Program-made: the position numbers and the translations under genes
Notes under the pieces: model-generated
Database searches by the model: none
What the model was told of the DNA's origin: nothing
Seen by the model: only the letters and a program-made list of their open reading frames with translations
Shown here: one piece after another, positions 21,566 through 32,676 of the stretch
Layout of the letters: each line of letters opens with the position of its first letter
How positions within the stretch are numbered: position 1 is the first letter of the stretch
DNA from: Vibrio sp. Hep-1b-8
Lineage (GTDB): Bacteria; Pseudomonadota; Gammaproteobacteria; Enterobacterales; Vibrionaceae
Direction of reading: 5' to 3'
Length of the DNA stretch: 64,000 bases
NCBI RefSeq assembly: GCF_006124995.1
Contig: NZ_QEWN01000115.1
Span: 1 to 64,000 of the forward strand

Positions 21566-23055
21566 TGGATGTAGCAGTTACGCCGGATTTTAAGCGTTTA
21601 CCATTTAGTTTTGCCAATCGGTTCAAGCTAGTGCTTGAACCGACTGAAGCGGGAATGGTGCTCTATTACGTTGAACCTATTTCAGTCCAAGCTTTGTTAG
21701 AAGTGAAGCGTTTTTGTGCCCAGACTTTTTCATTGCAGTCGATCAGTATCGAGGCGTTTGAAAGCAAACTAACCGAAGCCTATCAACGAGATTCTTCTGA
21801 AGCTCGTCAGCTAATGGAAGATATTGGCGCTGATAGTGATGATTTTTTCTCCTTGGCTGAAGATTTGCCACAAGATGAAGACTTACTGGAATCTGAAGAT
21901 GATGCGCCGATTATCAAGTTGATTAATGCCATGCTAGGTGAAGCGATCAAGGAAGGTGCTTCAGATATCCACATCGAGACATTTGAAAAGAGTCTTTCTA
22001 TCCGTTTTCGTGTTGACGGTGTGCTCCGCGAGGTACTTTCACCTAGTCGTAAACTAGCGCCGTTGCTAGTCTCACGCGTAAAAGTGATGGCTAGACTTGA
22101 TATTGCTGAGAAGCGAGTACCACAAGACGGCCGCATTTCTCTGAGAATCGGCGGTCGAGCGGTTGATGTGCGTGTTTCAACGATGCCTTCTTCGCATGGT
22201 GAGCGAGTGGTTATGCGTCTACTCGACAAAAATGCCACACGGTTAGACTTGCATAGCTTAGGGATGACCCCGTCAAATCATGATGCATTTCGCGGCATGA
22301 TTCAGCGACCACACGGTATTTTACTGGTTACCGGTCCGACTGGTTCGGGTAAATCAACAACCTTGTATGCAGGGTTGACGGAGATTAACAGCAACGAGCG
22401 AAACATTCTTACCGTCGAAGATCCGATTGAGTTTGATATTGATGGTATCGGTCAGACTCAAGTCAATCCAAAGGTTGATATGACGTTTGCTCGAGGCTTG
22501 CGTGCGATTCTTCGTCAGGACCCTGACGTGGTGATGGTGGGTGAAATTCGTGACCTTGAGACCGCGCAGATTGCAGTTCAAGCGTCTTTGACTGGTCACT
22601 TAGTGATGTCGACGCTCCATACCAATACGGCAATTGGTGCCATTACTCGTTTGAGAGACATGGGCATTGAGCCATTTTTAATCTCCTCTTCACTTCTTGG
22701 GGTTCTTGCACAACGTTTGGTTAGAACCTTATGCCCTAGCTGTAAGGAACCATATCAACCCGATGCCGAAACAAAAAAATTGTTTGCTACCGAGCCTGAA
22801 GCAGAGCTGACCTTATATCGAGCTTGTGGCTGCGAAGCGTGTAACTTTAAAGGTTACCGTGGGCGTGCTGGTCTTTATGAGCTTTTGGTCGTGGATGAAA
22901 ATGTCCAGGCACTCATTCACAGTGAAGCGGGTGAGCAAGAGATAGAGAAGCATATCCGTCAGCATACTCCAAGTATTCGGAGTGATGGTTTGAGTAAAGT
23001 CCGTCAAGGCATTACGTCACTTGAGGAAGTAGTGCGAGTGACTAAGGAAAGCTAA
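21565..23055 (+). CDS. gspE: Type II secretion ATPase E
   Basis: Cytoplasmic hexameric ATPase that drives pseudopilus assembly. The 496 residues show Walker [16 protein letters not shown] (near 256), the Asp box, Walker B ([13 protein letters not shown]), the His box ([14 protein letters not shown]) and a tetracysteine zinc motif (CPSC...CGCEAC, near 392-430). TAATG overlaps at both ends couple it to gspD and gspF. Confidence 0.98.
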   Translation: MDVAVTPDFKRLPFSFANRFKLVLEPTEAGMVLYYVEPISVQALLEVKRFCAQTFSLQSISIEAFESKLTEAYQRDSSEARQLMEDIGADSDDFFSLAEDLPQDEDLLESEDDAPIIKLINAMLGEAIKEGASDIHIETFEKSLSIRFRVDGVLREVLSPSRKLAPLLVSRVKVMARLDIAEKRVPQDGRISLRIGGRAVDVRVSTMPSSHGERVVMRLLDKNATRLDLHSLGMTPSNHDAFRGMIQRPHGILLVTGPTGSGKSTTLYAGLTEINSNERNILTVEDPIEFDIDGIGQTQVNPKVDMTFARGLRAILRQDPDVVMVGEIRDLETAQIAVQASLTGHLVMSTLHTNTAIGAITRLRDMGIEPFLISSSLLGVLAQRLVRTLCPSCKEPYQPDAETKKLFATEPEAELTLYRACGCEACNFKGYRGRAGLYELLVVDENVQALIHSEAGEQEIEKHIRQHTPSIRSDGLSKVRQGITSLEEVVRVTKES

Positions 23056-24281
23056 TGGCGGCATTTGAATATAAGGCTCTCGACGCTAAAGGCAAAACCA
23101 AAAAAGGCGTGATTGAAGGCGACAATGGTCGGCAGGTTCGAGCTCGGCTTAAAGAACAGGGTTTGATTCCAGTCGAAGTGAGTGAAACTCGCCAGCAAGC
23201 GAAAAAGAAGAGCGAACAGCCGTCTTTATTTCAGTTTAAGCGAGGTTTAAGTACACCTGATCTCGCTCTAGTGACCCGTCAACTGGCGACACTTGTTCAG
23301 TCCGGTATGCCATTAGAAGAGTGTTTAAAAGCCGTTTCCGAACAGTCAGAAAAACCTCGTATTCGCACCATGTTGTTGGCAGTGCGTTCCAAAGTGACAG
23401 AAGGTTATACCTTAGCGGACAGTTTGGCGGATTATTCTCATGTATTTGATGATCTGTTTCGCTCAATGGTTTCTGCTGGAGAAAAGTCAGGTCATTTGGA
23501 TTCGGTTTTAGAACGATTGGCAGATTATGCGGAAAATCGTCAGAAGATGCGCTCCAAATTACAGCAGGCATTGATATACCCTGTGGTGCTGGTGGTGTTT
23601 GCGATCGGTATCGTCGCTTTCCTACTCGCGGCAGTCGTACCGAAAATCGTTGGTCAATTTGTACAGATGGGTCAGGAGTTACCTCAATCTACCCAGTTTT
23701 TGCTCGCTTCAAGTGAGTTTATTCAGAGCTGGGGGCTACAACTTCTTGTGGCCGTTATTGTGATGACTTATCTGTTTAAATACGCTTTGAGCAAGCCGAA
23801 TGTACGTCTCAAATGGGACCGAAAAATTATCGCGATGCCACTGGTTGGGAAAATTGCTCGTGGGCTGAATACTTCTCGGTTTGCTCGTACATTATCGATA
23901 TGTACCTCGAGCGCAATCCCTATCTTAGAAGGTATGCGGGTCGCGGTGGATGTTATGTCGAACCATTACGTCAAACAGCAGGTCTTAATTGCTACGGATA
24001 ATGTTCGTGAAGGTTCAAGTTTGCGTCGAGCTTTGGAGCAGACCAAACTTTTCCCTCCAATGATGCTCCACATGATAGCCAGTGGTGAACAAAGTGGTGA
24101 ATTAGAGGCGATGCTGACACGTGCTGCGGATAACCAAGATGCAAATTTTGAATCAACGGTGAATATTGCGTTAGGGATCTTTACTCCAGCACTGATCGCT
24201 CTTATGGCTGGGTTGGTTCTATTTATCGTTATGGCGACGTTAATGCCAATTTTAGAAATGAATAATTTAATGAGTTCATAA
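23055..24281 (+). CDS. gspF: Type II secretion inner-membrane platform protein F
   Basis: A 408-residue polytopic platform protein. There are two cytoplasmic T2SSF domains (about 70-195 and 270-395) and three membrane helices (around 170-195, 220-240 and 375-400, for example VVLVVFAIGIVAFLLAAVV). The start codon overlaps the gspE stop. Confidence 0.97.
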   Translation: MAAFEYKALDAKGKTKKGVIEGDNGRQVRARLKEQGLIPVEVSETRQQAKKKSEQPSLFQFKRGLSTPDLALVTRQLATLVQSGMPLEECLKAVSEQSEKPRIRTMLLAVRSKVTEGYTLADSLADYSHVFDDLFRSMVSAGEKSGHLDSVLERLADYAENRQKMRSKLQQALIYPVVLVVFAIGIVAFLLAAVVPKIVGQFVQMGQELPQSTQFLLASSEFIQSWGLQLLVAVIVMTYLFKYALSKPNVRLKWDRKIIAMPLVGKIARGLNTSRFARTLSICTSSAIPILEGMRVAVDVMSNHYVKQQVLIATDNVREGSSLRRALEQTKLFPPMMLHMIASGEQSGELEAMLTRAADNQDANFESTVNIALGIFTPALIALMAGLVLFIVMATLMPILEMNNLMSS

Positions 24282-24322
24282 TAGCTTTGAGCTTATCGAA
24301 GCTGCTTGTCGTGGAGAAAAAA

Positions 24323-24766
24323 ATGAATAAGAAAATGAACGTTCAGAAAGGCTTTACTCTATTAGAGGTCATGGTCGTTGTCGTCATCCTAGGGATTTTA
24401 GCGAGCTTTGTTGTTCCTAACTTATTGGGTAACAAAGAGAAAGCGGATCAGCAAAAAGCAATTACTGACATTGTTGCGTTAGAGAATGCGCTTGATATGT
24501 ACAAGTTGGATAACAGTGTTTACCCATCAACAGATCAAGGTCTTGAAGCGCTGGTAACGAAGCCATCAAATCCTGAACCACGCAATTATCGTGATGGTGG
24601 CTATATCAAACGTCTACCATCAGACCCATGGGGCAACGACTATCAATATTTAAGCCCAGGCGACCACGGCAGTATTGATATCTTTACCTTAGGTGCAGAT
24701 GGTCAAGAGGGCGGTGAAGGCGCTAACTCGGATATTGGTAACTGGAATATTCAAGATTTTCAGTAA
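24323..24766 (+). CDS. gspG: Type II secretion major pseudopilin G
   Basis: The start ATG 24323 is chosen because GTGGAG precedes it and it leaves a short basic leader (MNKKMNVQKG) before the prepilin peptidase site. Mature sequence begins FTLLEVMVVVVILGILASF with Glu5. The 147-residue product keeps the calcium-site region near the C-terminus (TLGADGQEGGEGANSDIGNW). It polymerises into the pseudopilus. Confidence 0.96.
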   Translation: MNKKMNVQKGFTLLEVMVVVVILGILASFVVPNLLGNKEKADQQKAITDIVALENALDMYKLDNSVYPSTDQGLEALVTKPSNPEPRNYRDGGYIKRLPSDPWGNDYQYLSPGDHGSIDIFTLGADGQEGGEGANSDIGNWNIQDFQ

Positions 24767-24787
24767 GACATCCAAGTTAGGTTAACT

Positions 24788-25372
24788 ATGCGTCGTCACG
24801 CAGGCTTTACTCTGCTAGAGATATTGTTGGTATTGGTGCTGATATCTCTGGCATCCGTAGCCGTTATTTCAACACTGACTGTCAGTGCCGAAGATGTTGC
24901 AAAGAAGCAAGCCCAAGCGCTGTTTTATCGCATTCAACTGCTCAATGAAGAGGCGATGCTAAGTGGGCGTGATTTCGGCTTAAACATCAATGAGGAAAAG
25001 TCGACCTATCAATTTATGCATTTAACCTCCAAGGGGTGGCAGAAACTGGATGAACAACATATTCCAGAGAAAACCGAGTTGGACTCGGGATTGGCATTGA
25101 TGCTGCAACTTGGGGGGGATGTCTGGAGCGATAAAGAGCGACTTTTTGAGCCAGGTAGCTTGTTCGACGAGGAGATGTTTGCTGAACAAGATGACGAGAA
25201 AAAACGCCCACCTCCTCGAGTCTTCATTATGTCGAGTGGAGAAATAACACCTGTATCAGTTGCTATTTATCCGCAGCAAAAAGATGCTGAACGTGATGCA
25301 TGGCACATAGTGGTTAAAGAGAGTGGGCAGATACTGTTGCTGGCTCCAGGAGAACGTGATGAAGGCGAGTAA
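24788..25372 (+). CDS. gspH: Type II secretion minor pseudopilin H
   Basis: A 194-residue minor pseudopilin. The leader MRRHAG is followed by cleavage before FTLLEILLVLVLISLASVA. The globular domain follows. The 3' end overlaps gspI by 14 bp. Confidence 0.93.
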   Translation: MRRHAGFTLLEILLVLVLISLASVAVISTLTVSAEDVAKKQAQALFYRIQLLNEEAMLSGRDFGLNINEEKSTYQFMHLTSKGWQKLDEQHIPEKTELDSGLALMLQLGGDVWSDKERLFEPGSLFDEEMFAEQDDEKKRPPPRVFIMSSGEITPVSVAIYPQQKDAERDAWHIVVKESGQILLLAPGERDEGE

Positions 25373-25715
25373 ACGTGGTTTTACCTTGCTGGAAGTATTG
25401 GTGGCATTAGCGATTTTTGCGACCGCAGCGATAGCGACGATTCGTTCTGTTAGCCAGCATATTAATACGCTCAATTTCTTGGAAGAGAAAACTTTTGCGA
25501 GCATGGTCGCAGACAATCAGATGGCGAAAGTGATGCTATCAGGACGAAAACCAAGCAAGCAAAAAGGAACTGAAATGTTAGCTGAACGCGAATGGTTTTG
25601 GTCGGTAGAGCCTGTTTCTACAGCGGGTGATCTTCTGCAAGCATTTGACGTGAAAGTGGCAGCAAGTGCAAAAGGAACACCCGTTGTGACGGTAAGAAGC
25701 TATGTACCGAAGTAG
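25359..25715 (+). CDS. gspI: Type II secretion minor pseudopilin I
   Basis: I use ATG 25359 (MKASKRG then FTLLEVLVALAIFATAA), preceded by CAGGAGA, giving 118 residues. It overlaps gspH upstream and gspJ downstream by about 14 bp each. GspI nucleates the I-J-K tip complex. Confidence 0.94.
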   Translation: MKASKRGFTLLEVLVALAIFATAAIATIRSVSQHINTLNFLEEKTFASMVADNQMAKVMLSGRKPSKQKGTEMLAEREWFWSVEPVSTAGDLLQAFDVKVAASAKGTPVVTVRSYVPK

Positions 25716-26355
25716 TCAGTCTTCCTCACATGGTTTCACCTTAATTGAAGTTCTTGTCGCTATCGCGATTTTTGCCAGTTTGAGTATTGGAGCCTATCAG
25801 GTGCTCAATCAAGTTCAGCGCAGTAATGAACTGTCACTTGAACGTAGTGAACGGCTAAAAACGCTACAGAGAACGTTAGTCTTTATAGACAACGATTTTC
25901 GCCAAATGGCGCTGCGTCAATCGCGCACCAATGGTGAGGAGCCATCTCCAGAGCTGATTCATTGGCAGGATTACCTACTTGATTCTGATGCTAAAGGCGT
26001 AATGTTTGTGCGCTCTGGCTGGCATAACCCCCAACAGCAATTCCCGCGAGGGGAGGTGAGCAAAGTGGGGTATCGATTAAAAGAAGGCGAGTTACAGCGG
26101 GTGTGGTGGCGATACGTTGACACTCCAGTTGGCCAAGAAGGGATAGTGATGCCCTTGATTGATAAGGTCGACTCCTTTGATTTACGTTTTTACGATGGCA
26201 ACCAGTGGTTAGAACGCTGGGAAACGAATTATACCTTGCCGAAAGCTGTACTAGTGAAGTTGGTATTTGAGGATTACGGAGCAATAGAACGTATCTATCT
26301 AACTGCTGGTGGTGCTTTAGAGGTCGACGAGGAGCAAAACGCGGATGGGTCGTAA
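25702..26355 (+). CDS. gspJ: Type II secretion minor pseudopilin J
   Basis: A 217-residue tip pseudopilin. The leader [11 protein letters not shown] is followed by [20 protein letters not shown]. It overlaps gspI and gspK. The acidic C-terminus ends [10 protein letters not shown]. Confidence 0.94.
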   Translation: MYRSSQSSSHGFTLIEVLVAIAIFASLSIGAYQVLNQVQRSNELSLERSERLKTLQRTLVFIDNDFRQMALRQSRTNGEEPSPELIHWQDYLLDSDAKGVMFVRSGWHNPQQQFPRGEVSKVGYRLKEGELQRVWWRYVDTPVGQEGIVMPLIDKVDSFDLRFYDGNQWLERWETNYTLPKAVLVKLVFEDYGAIERIYLTAGGALEVDEEQNADGS

Positions 26356-27358
26356 GCAGCGTGGTGTGGCTCTGATTATTGTTTTGTTGCTCTTGGCGGT
26401 GATGGTCAGTATCGCTGCGAGTATGGCTGACCGTTTGTTTGGTCAGTTTAGGCGCGCGAGCAATCAGCTCAACTACCAACAAGCTTATTGGTATAGCGTG
26501 GGCGCGGAAGCGTTGGCTGAAGTAGGGTTGAAACAGAGCTTTAGAGACTCAGATACCATCAATCTTTCTCAGCCATGGGCTCTGGAGGAACAAACCTATC
26601 CATTGGACTACGGAACTCTGAAAGGGCGCTTAGTTGATAAACAGGCCTGCTTTAACCTCAATGCTTTAGCTGCCGCTACTGACCAGCCTAGTTCCAGCCG
26701 TTCGCCGTATTTAGTGGAAGTCTTTCAGCGTTTGCTCGAGGAACTAGAGGTGGAAAGCTATCAGGCAGAGATGATTTCTCAATCGTTGTGGGAATATTTG
26801 GATAGTAATGATGTCAGCAATTCCTCTGCAGGTGTCGAAGACAGTTACTATGAATCTATCTCTCCGGCTTACCTTACGGCCAATAGTATGTTGTCAGATA
26901 GCTCTGAGCTGAGAGCGGTGAATCAGGCTTCTGGTGAGGTGGTGCACAAGGTATTGCCTTATGTGTGTGCAATACCTACGTCTGACTTTCGCCTCAATGT
27001 GAATACACTGCAACCTGATCAAGCAGAGTTGCTGTCTGCACTGTTCTATCCACATTTGGCGACCAGTGAGGCAAAAAAGCTCCTTGATAGTCGCCCTTTT
27101 GATGGTTGGACGACGGTTGATGAAATGCTTAGTGAAGGGGCCTTTTCCGGTATTGATGAAAAGGTGCTGCAACAGGCTAAGGGTTACCTTGCCGTCACAA
27201 GCGCTTATTTTGAAATGGATGTGGAGATCGTCGTTGATGACTCCCGAGTAAGAGTTAGAAGCTTGCTCTTTAGTAATAACCAAGAAACTGCGACGGTTAT
27301 TCGCCGTCGCTTCGGAGGTATCGGTGAACGAGTTTCTGATCGTTCGACTGAGCAATAA
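26345..27358 (+). CDS. gspK: Type II secretion minor pseudopilin K
   Basis: A 337-residue large tip pseudopilin. The leader MGRKQRG is followed by [19 protein letters not shown]; it lacks Glu5, as is usual for GspK. The helical domain contains CFNLNALA. Its 3' end overlaps gspL by 35 bp. Confidence 0.94.
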   Translation: MGRKQRGVALIIVLLLLAVMVSIAASMADRLFGQFRRASNQLNYQQAYWYSVGAEALAEVGLKQSFRDSDTINLSQPWALEEQTYPLDYGTLKGRLVDKQACFNLNALAAATDQPSSSRSPYLVEVFQRLLEELEVESYQAEMISQSLWEYLDSNDVSNSSAGVEDSYYESISPAYLTANSMLSDSSELRAVNQASGEVVHKVLPYVCAIPTSDFRLNVNTLQPDQAELLSALFYPHLATSEAKKLLDSRPFDGWTTVDEMLSEGAFSGIDEKVLQQAKGYLAVTSAYFEMDVEIVVDDSRVRVRSLLFSNNQETATVIRRRFGGIGERVSDRSTEQ

Positions 27359-28535
27359 TCCGACCTTAGCTGTTCAATGGTTAGTATGGTCGGTGACACA
27401 GCAGGAAGTGATTGCGAGTGGCGAGCTTGCGAACCAAGATGCGATTGCGGATATCGCACCGTATGGGGAAAACCGACGTACGATCGTTTTGCTCTCTGCT
27501 TCGAGCTTAGTGCTAAACGATATCGCGATCCCCGCGGGTGCCAGTCGTCAGCTTGAAGCGATGCTGCCGTACGTAATGGAAGATGAGCTGGCACAAGATG
27601 TTGATCAGCTCCACTTTACCATTTTTCATAAAGGTAACGGACGTGCTCAGGTGTGTGCGGTTGATAGCGAATGGTTAACACATATTCTGCAACGTTTGAC
27701 AGCGATTGGTTGTCAAATTCAAAAAGTGCTGCCAGACGTATTAGCTTTGCCCGAGTCAAAGGGGATTTCCGCTGTTGAACTTGATGGACAATGGCTACTG
27801 AAGAAATCGACGTATTCAGGGATATCAATTGACAGCGAGTGGTTGGCTCTAGTGGCGCAGTCTGACTGGGTGAAACGTGAGGATGAGTGTTTGCCGTTAA
27901 CGGCCTATTCCGCTTTGCCTGAATTGGAATTGGATGAAGAGCAAGATTGGCAAGAGACTCAGCCCCAGTTGGTGATGCAGTTACTTGCTGAACAAGCCGT
28001 GGCCAGCAAACTGACTTTGCTCACTGGGCGACTTAAGCCTAAGTCTTCATTTGGTCGTTACTGGAAAACATGGCAGAAGGTAGCCGTAGCTGCAGTATTG
28101 TTGCTCGCTGTCATCGTGGTCGACAATGTACAGAAGATACAGCGTTATGAAGCGCAAGCCACAGCGTATCGAGCGGAAAGTGAGCGTATTTTCCGCCAGT
28201 TGGTGCCAGGCAAAAATAAAATACCGACAGTCAGTTACTTAAAGCGTGAATTGGAACAGCAAGCACGATTGATGTCAGGGTCTGGCCGCGATAATTCCAT
28301 ATTAAGCATCCTTGCCACCTTACCGCCAATATTGAGCCAAGTGCCCTCTTTGGATCTGGTGAGCTTTAAGTACGACAGCAATAGAAATGAGGTAAGAGTG
28401 CAAGCTCAAAGTAAAGACTTTCAAACCTTTGAGAAAGCTGCAGAGTTGTTAGCCACTCGATTCGAGGTTGAGCAAGGGCAACTTAACCGCTCTGGGAGCC
28501 TAGTCAATGGCTCATTTATTTTGAAACCATTGTGA
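27324..28535 (+). CDS. gspL: Type II secretion protein L
   Basis: A 403-residue bitopic protein that recruits the GspE ATPase to the membrane. The GTG start at 27324 has GGAGG upstream, inside gspK. It has an actin-like cytoplasmic domain (about 1-240), one membrane helix (about 250-270, [14 protein letters not shown]) and a periplasmic ferredoxin-like domain. Confidence 0.95.
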   Translation: MNEFLIVRLSNNPTLAVQWLVWSVTQQEVIASGELANQDAIADIAPYGENRRTIVLLSASSLVLNDIAIPAGASRQLEAMLPYVMEDELAQDVDQLHFTIFHKGNGRAQVCAVDSEWLTHILQRLTAIGCQIQKVLPDVLALPESKGISAVELDGQWLLKKSTYSGISIDSEWLALVAQSDWVKREDECLPLTAYSALPELELDEEQDWQETQPQLVMQLLAEQAVASKLTLLTGRLKPKSSFGRYWKTWQKVAVAAVLLLAVIVVDNVQKIQRYEAQATAYRAESERIFRQLVPGKNKIPTVSYLKRELEQQARLMSGSGRDNSILSILATLPPILSQVPSLDLVSFKYDSNRNEVRVQAQSKDFQTFEKAAELLATRFEVEQGQLNRSGSLVNGSFILKPL

Positions 28536-28545
28536 GGTGTATTGA

Positions 28546-29037
28546 GTGAATAATTTACTGACGTCCTTACAAACGTGGTGGCTAAGTATCTCTCAGCGAG
28601 AGCAACGCTTAGTGGTTGTGTGTGTTTTTTTTGCTGTCCTTGGAAGTGTCTACTGGGGGATCGTACAACCCATCGCTCAAAGGGCTGATGATGCACAGAT
28701 GCGCATCCAAAGTGAGAAACAGCTTTTGGCTTGGGTTCAAAGCAAGGGTGATGAGATCAGCAAGCTAAAAGCACAGGGCGGTCTGACGGTGTCGAGTATG
28801 CCAATTAATCAGGCCATTTCATCAAGCGTTAAACGTTTTAATGTTGAGCTTATTCGTGTCCAGCCTCGTGGAGAGCAATTTCAAGTTTGGATTGCGCCAA
28901 TGTCATTCAATCAGTTTGTTAGCTGGATTGCCTACTTACAAGAGACATACGGGATTGAGGTCGTATTTCTGGATGTAGATAAAGGCACTCAAGATGGCGT
29001 GGTCGAAGTGAATCGATTGCAGTTAGGTAGGGGTTAA
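28546..29037 (+). CDS. gspM: Type II secretion protein M
   Basis: A 163-residue bitopic partner of GspL, starting at GTG 28546. It has a short cytoplasmic segment, a membrane helix (LVVVCVFFAVLGSVYWGI) and a periplasmic ferredoxin-like domain. Confidence 0.94.
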   Translation: MNNLLTSLQTWWLSISQREQRLVVVCVFFAVLGSVYWGIVQPIAQRADDAQMRIQSEKQLLAWVQSKGDEISKLKAQGGLTVSSMPINQAISSSVKRFNVELIRVQPRGEQFQVWIAPMSFNQFVSWIAYLQETYGIEVVFLDVDKGTQDGVVEVNRLQLGRG

Positions 29038-29041
29038 CAGA

Positions 29042-29803
29042 GTGAAGAAAACCATTCTATCGGGTCTATTCATCAGTAGCGTGTTTGTCGTAAGTGCGAT
29101 GTTTCACATGCCCGCACAGTTCATTCTTCAATATGCGCCTTTACCAAGTGCATTGCGCGTAGCTGATATCGAAGGGACGGTATGGCAGGGAAGTGCCCAG
29201 CAAGTTCAATGGCAGGGCACAAATTATGGGGCACTCAACTGGCAGTTTAATCTGGTTAAGATGCTCGCGGGTTCTCTAGAGGCGCAAATTCGTTTTGGCA
29301 GAGGCAGTGACCTCTCACTTCAAGGTCGAGGTGTGATTGGTTACGACTTCAGTGGCTTTTATGCGCAAAATCTTATTGCCGCTATTTCCGTAGAAGAAAT
29401 GATTAAGTTTATCCCGCGCTTACCTGTACCGTTGGATCTCGAAGGTCAGGTTGAGGTCAATCTTCGCTCCTATCGCTACGCCCAACCATATTGCGATAGC
29501 GCTCAAGGAAGCTTAGTGTGGAATACTCAAGTGGTGAGTACGCCACTGGCAGATCTCTATCTCGGGCCGGTCATTGTACAATTTAGTTGTCAGCAGAGTC
29601 GTATTGATGTGCAAGGAGAGCAGCAGAGCCAAGAGGTTGAAAGTGGCTTCAGTGCTGAGGTTGGGGCGAGTAGCTACAAGCTGAGTGCTTGGTTTAAGCC
29701 GTTAGCGGAGTTCCCTCAAGCGTTACAACAACAGCTCAAGTGGCTGCCAGAGCCTGCGGATAGTGATGGTAAATACCATTTCAACAATCAAGGGCAATGG
29801 TAA
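29042..29803 (+). CDS. gspN: Type II secretion protein N
   Basis: A 253-residue accessory protein starting at GTG 29042 with a signal anchor (about 5-24). It is the last gene of the operon and is followed by a strong terminator. GspO (prepilin peptidase) is not in this cluster, as usual in Vibrio. Confidence 0.92.
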   Translation: MKKTILSGLFISSVFVVSAMFHMPAQFILQYAPLPSALRVADIEGTVWQGSAQQVQWQGTNYGALNWQFNLVKMLAGSLEAQIRFGRGSDLSLQGRGVIGYDFSGFYAQNLIAAISVEEMIKFIPRLPVPLDLEGQVEVNLRSYRYAQPYCDSAQGSLVWNTQVVSTPLADLYLGPVIVQFSCQQSRIDVQGEQQSQEVESGFSAEVGASSYKLSAWFKPLAEFPQALQQQLKWLPEPADSDGKYHFNNQGQW

Positions 29804-29829
29804 CTGCTAGGTATCGAGCAACAATGTAT

Positions 29830-29858
29830 AAGGGCAGCGTGATTCACGCTGCCCTTTT
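29830..29858. terminator. Bidirectional terminator gspN/envZ
   Basis: AAGGGCAGCGTG and CACGCTGCCCTT form a perfect 12-bp stem with a 3-nt loop and T-rich sequence on the plus strand. It lies between the convergent gspN and envZ stops and probably serves both. Confidence 0.88.
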
Positions 29859-29860
29859 GA

Positions 29861-31168
29861 TTATTTGCTGGCGGGAAAACTGATTTGTACTCTTAAACCG
29901 CCACCACTGCGATTATTAACGATAACCGAACCGTTATGTTGGCTAACAATTCGTTTGACTATCGCAAGTCCAAGTCCAGTACCTTCGCTTCCTCTAGCGG
30001 TATCACCGCGAGTAAAAGGTTCAAACAGTTTGCTAATCTGGTTCTGTTCAATGCCAGGGCCGTTATCTTCAACACAGACCCAAACCAGTTTGTTGTCTGC
30101 GGTGATGCCGGTGCTGACCTTTATCCATCCATTTCCATATCGAATCGCATTCACAACGAGGTTACTAACGGCACGTTTAATCGCGATAGGGCTGCCGAGC
30201 GTCTCTTTAAGTGGTTGAACCAAAGCGGTTTCAATTTGTACTTCATACCCACCTTCTGATGAGGCGACATCGTTAGCAATTTCATTCAAATCGACAGAGA
30301 CAAATGACTGCTTGTTCACGGGCTTTAGATAGTCCATGAACTGGCTGATGATTTCATTACACTCTTCGGTGTCGCTAATAATGCCTTCTGCAAGATAGCT
30401 ATCTTCTGGTGACATCATTTCGGTCGCTAATCGGATGCGGGTTAGAGGGGTTCTTAGATCATGGCTGATACCCGCCATTAATAGAGCGCGATCTTCTTCT
30501 AGAGCCTGAATGCCTTTTGACATCTGATTAAATGCGCGTGTTACGGAGCGAATTTCTGAAGCGCCTTTTTCCGGAAGTGGTGGTGGAATCTCCCCTCGTC
30601 CTACGACTTTCGCTGCCTTTTCTAAAGCAATAAGTGGTCGATTTTGTAAACGAATAAACAACCAACCACCGGCTACGATAAGTAGCGCCATGATCAAGCT
30701 GTTACGAAACAGCGGTGTGAAGTCTTCTTCCTGTAGTTCGGAGAGGGGAATGCGTAACAGCGACCCTGGCAGAGAATCGATCTTCATCCATAACACATAG
30801 CTGTCGTTACCCAACATCATTCGCACATCTGTGGGTGAGCCAAGTTCATTGCTCATCTCCTCACTCATCAAGTCGATCGACACTGCATGGTAGTACTCGT
30901 CAGCAATCGGGCTATCTTCAGCATGGATGGTGACACCAAGCTGCTCCAAAACTCGTCTGCGTAGAGGTGCATCCATCGCTAGTTCATCCTCGAGGCTTGC
31001 CGAGTCATCAAGCATTAGGTTTATTTCATGCCCGAGGATTTTATTGAACTGTTGCAGGCTAGGCATTAACGCGTAGTTGAACACGGCGTAGTAAGAATAG
31101 ACCTGACTTGCGATTAGTAGAGTAAGAAAGATAAAGATGGATTGTGTAAATGAGCTGCGAATGCGCAT
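29861..31168 (-). CDS. envZ: Osmosensor histidine kinase EnvZ
   Basis: Inner-membrane sensor kinase that phosphorylates OmpR to control porin genes. The 435 residues contain TM1 (about 9-30), a periplasmic domain, TM2 (about 155-175), HAMP, the dimerisation/H-box [19 protein letters not shown] (His near 235) and an HATPase domain ([20 protein letters not shown]). It lies 72 bp downstream of ompR, with a hairpin in the gap. Confidence 0.95.
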   Translation of the reverse strand: MRIRSSFTQSIFIFLTLLIASQVYSYYAVFNYALMPSLQQFNKILGHEINLMLDDSASLEDELAMDAPLRRRVLEQLGVTIHAEDSPIADEYYHAVSIDLMSEEMSNELGSPTDVRMMLGNDSYVLWMKIDSLPGSLLRIPLSELQEEDFTPLFRNSLIMALLIVAGGWLFIRLQNRPLIALEKAAKVVGRGEIPPPLPEKGASEIRSVTRAFNQMSKGIQALEEDRALLMAGISHDLRTPLTRIRLATEMMSPEDSYLAEGIISDTEECNEIISQFMDYLKPVNKQSFVSVDLNEIANDVASSEGGYEVQIETALVQPLKETLGSPIAIKRAVSNLVVNAIRYGNGWIKVSTGITADNKLVWVCVEDNGPGIEQNQISKLFEPFTRGDTARGSEGTGLGLAIVKRIVSQHNGSVIVNNRSGGGLRVQISFPASK

Positions 31169-31196
31169 AACGCCAACCTTAGTGGAGTAGAAACGA

Positions 31197-31223
31197 AGAG
31201 TGCGAGACCGGGTCTCGCACTCT
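31197..31223 (-). terminator. Intercistronic hairpin in ompR-envZ
   Basis: AGAGTGCGAGACC and GGTCTCGCACTCT are perfect 13-bp arms separated by one base, between ompR and envZ. On the coding strand it is followed by a weak T-rich stretch (TTCGTTTCT). It could attenuate read-through or act as an RNA-processing or stability element, setting an OmpR:EnvZ ratio. Confidence 0.6.
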
Positions 31224-31240
31224 AGTAAATCTAGAAACTG

Positions 31241-31960
31241 TTAGGCTTCTTTACCATCAGGGACAAAGACGTAGCCCAATCCCCAAACGGTTTGGATGTA
31301 ACGAGGTTTACTTGGGTCGACCTCGAGCATACGGCGCAAACGTGAGATCTGTACGTCTATCGAACGTTCCATTGCTGAGTATTCACGACCTCTAGCCATG
31401 TTCATCAATTTATCGCGAGACATTGGTTCACGTGCGTTCGTCACAAGTGCTTTCAGTACAGCGAATTCACCTGATGTTAGGGGCATCGATTCTTCGCCAC
31501 GGAACATTTCACGAGTTCCTAAGTTGAGACGAAATTCACCAAACTCAACGATCGACTCTTCGCTGCTTGGTGCGCCCGGTAACTCAATGGTTTGTCGACG
31601 AAGAACCGCCTTGATACGCGCGAGTAGTTCTCGTGGGTTAAAAGGTTTTGGTAGATAGTCATCTGCACCTACTTCAAGGCCGACAATACGATCGATCTCA
31701 TCACCTTTCGCTGTCAGCATTAGAATGGGTAGCGTATTATTCGCATTACGCAGGCGACGGCAGATGGATAAGCCATCTTCACCCGGCAGCATTAAGTCGA
31801 GAACCATCAAGTGGAAGTTTTCACGAGTTAGCAGGCGGTCCATTTGCTCGCTATTGGCAACACTACGAACTTGGAATCCTTGCTCAGACAAGTAACGCTC
31901 TAGTAGTGCACGAAGACGTGCATCATCATCAACAACTAAGATCTTGTGATTTTCTTGCAT
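31241..31960 (-). CDS. ompR: Response regulator OmpR
   Basis: A 239-residue regulator with the receiver Asp in LMVLDLMLPGEDG (near 55) and a winged-helix DNA-binding domain (ERSIDVQISRLRRMLEVDP). It is the first gene of ompR-envZ and is divergent from greB, as in enteric bacteria. Confidence 0.97.
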   Translation of the reverse strand: MQENHKILVVDDDARLRALLERYLSEQGFQVRSVANSEQMDRLLTRENFHLMVLDLMLPGEDGLSICRRLRNANNTLPILMLTAKGDEIDRIVGLEVGADDYLPKPFNPRELLARIKAVLRRQTIELPGAPSSEESIVEFGEFRLNLGTREMFRGEESMPLTSGEFAVLKALVTNAREPMSRDKLMNMARGREYSAMERSIDVQISRLRRMLEVDPSKPRYIQTVWGLGYVFVPDGKEA

Positions 31961-32134
31961 GTAATGGTTCCACCTATTTGATAAGCACGCACTAAAACAG
32001 GGTAGAGGAAGACTTACCCATTGCGCAGCTTAAAATGTAACACTGTTCACGCTCTAGTGGAGCAAAGAATTGTTAACGTTTATTTCCTTTTTAGCTAATG
32101 TATATCGTAACTTCAATCTAATAACGTCAAAAAT

Positions 32135-32614
32135 ATGAAAACAAACCTAATAACCCGAGAAGGCTACGTCCGACTCAAGCGCGAGCTTGATTTTTTGTGG
32201 AGGGAAGAGCGCCCTGAGGTCACTAAAAAAGTGACTTGGGCTGCGAGTCTTGGTGACCGCAGTGAGAACGCAGACTACCAGTACAATAAGAAACGCCTGC
32301 GAGAGATTGATCGTCGCGTTCGTTATCTGAGAAAGCGACTCGAACAGGTTAAGGTGGTTGACTATTCGCCCCAGCAGGAAGGCAAAGTCTTCTTTGGAGC
32401 GTGGGTTGAAATCGAAAATGAAGCTGGTGAGGTCAAGTCATTCCGTATCGTGGGGCCTGATGAGATTTATGGGGACGCCAAAGGGTATATTTCGATTGAT
32501 TCTCCGATGGCTCGTGCGTTGCTTAAAAAAGAAGTTGATGATGAATTCAGTGTGAAAACGCCCGATGGTGACAAAGAGTGGTTTGTGAATCACATTCGCT
32601 ACTCAGCTGATTAA
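32135..32614 (+). CDS. greB: Transcript cleavage factor GreB
   Basis: A 159-residue secondary-channel factor that rescues backtracked RNA polymerase. The N-terminal coiled coil has the GreA/B tip acidic residues in [22 protein letters not shown]. The C-terminal FKBP-like domain follows. It starts at ATG 32135 and is divergent from ompR. Confidence 0.96.
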   Translation: MKTNLITREGYVRLKRELDFLWREERPEVTKKVTWAASLGDRSENADYQYNKKRLREIDRRVRYLRKRLEQVKVVDYSPQQEGKVFFGAWVEIENEAGEVKSFRIVGPDEIYGDAKGYISIDSPMARALLKKEVDDEFSVKTPDGDKEWFVNHIRYSAD

Positions 32615-32635
32615 GGAAGGTTTCACCCACAGTAT

Positions 32636-32667
32636 AAGTCCCGCCTATATAATAGCGGGACTTTGTA
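32636..32667. terminator. Bidirectional terminator greB / protease-like gene
   Basis: AAGTCCCGC pairs with GCGGGACTT across a 10-nt AT-rich loop, between two convergent genes. A short T stretch follows on the plus strand. Confidence 0.8.
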
Positions 32668-32676
32668 TTTCGGTTT

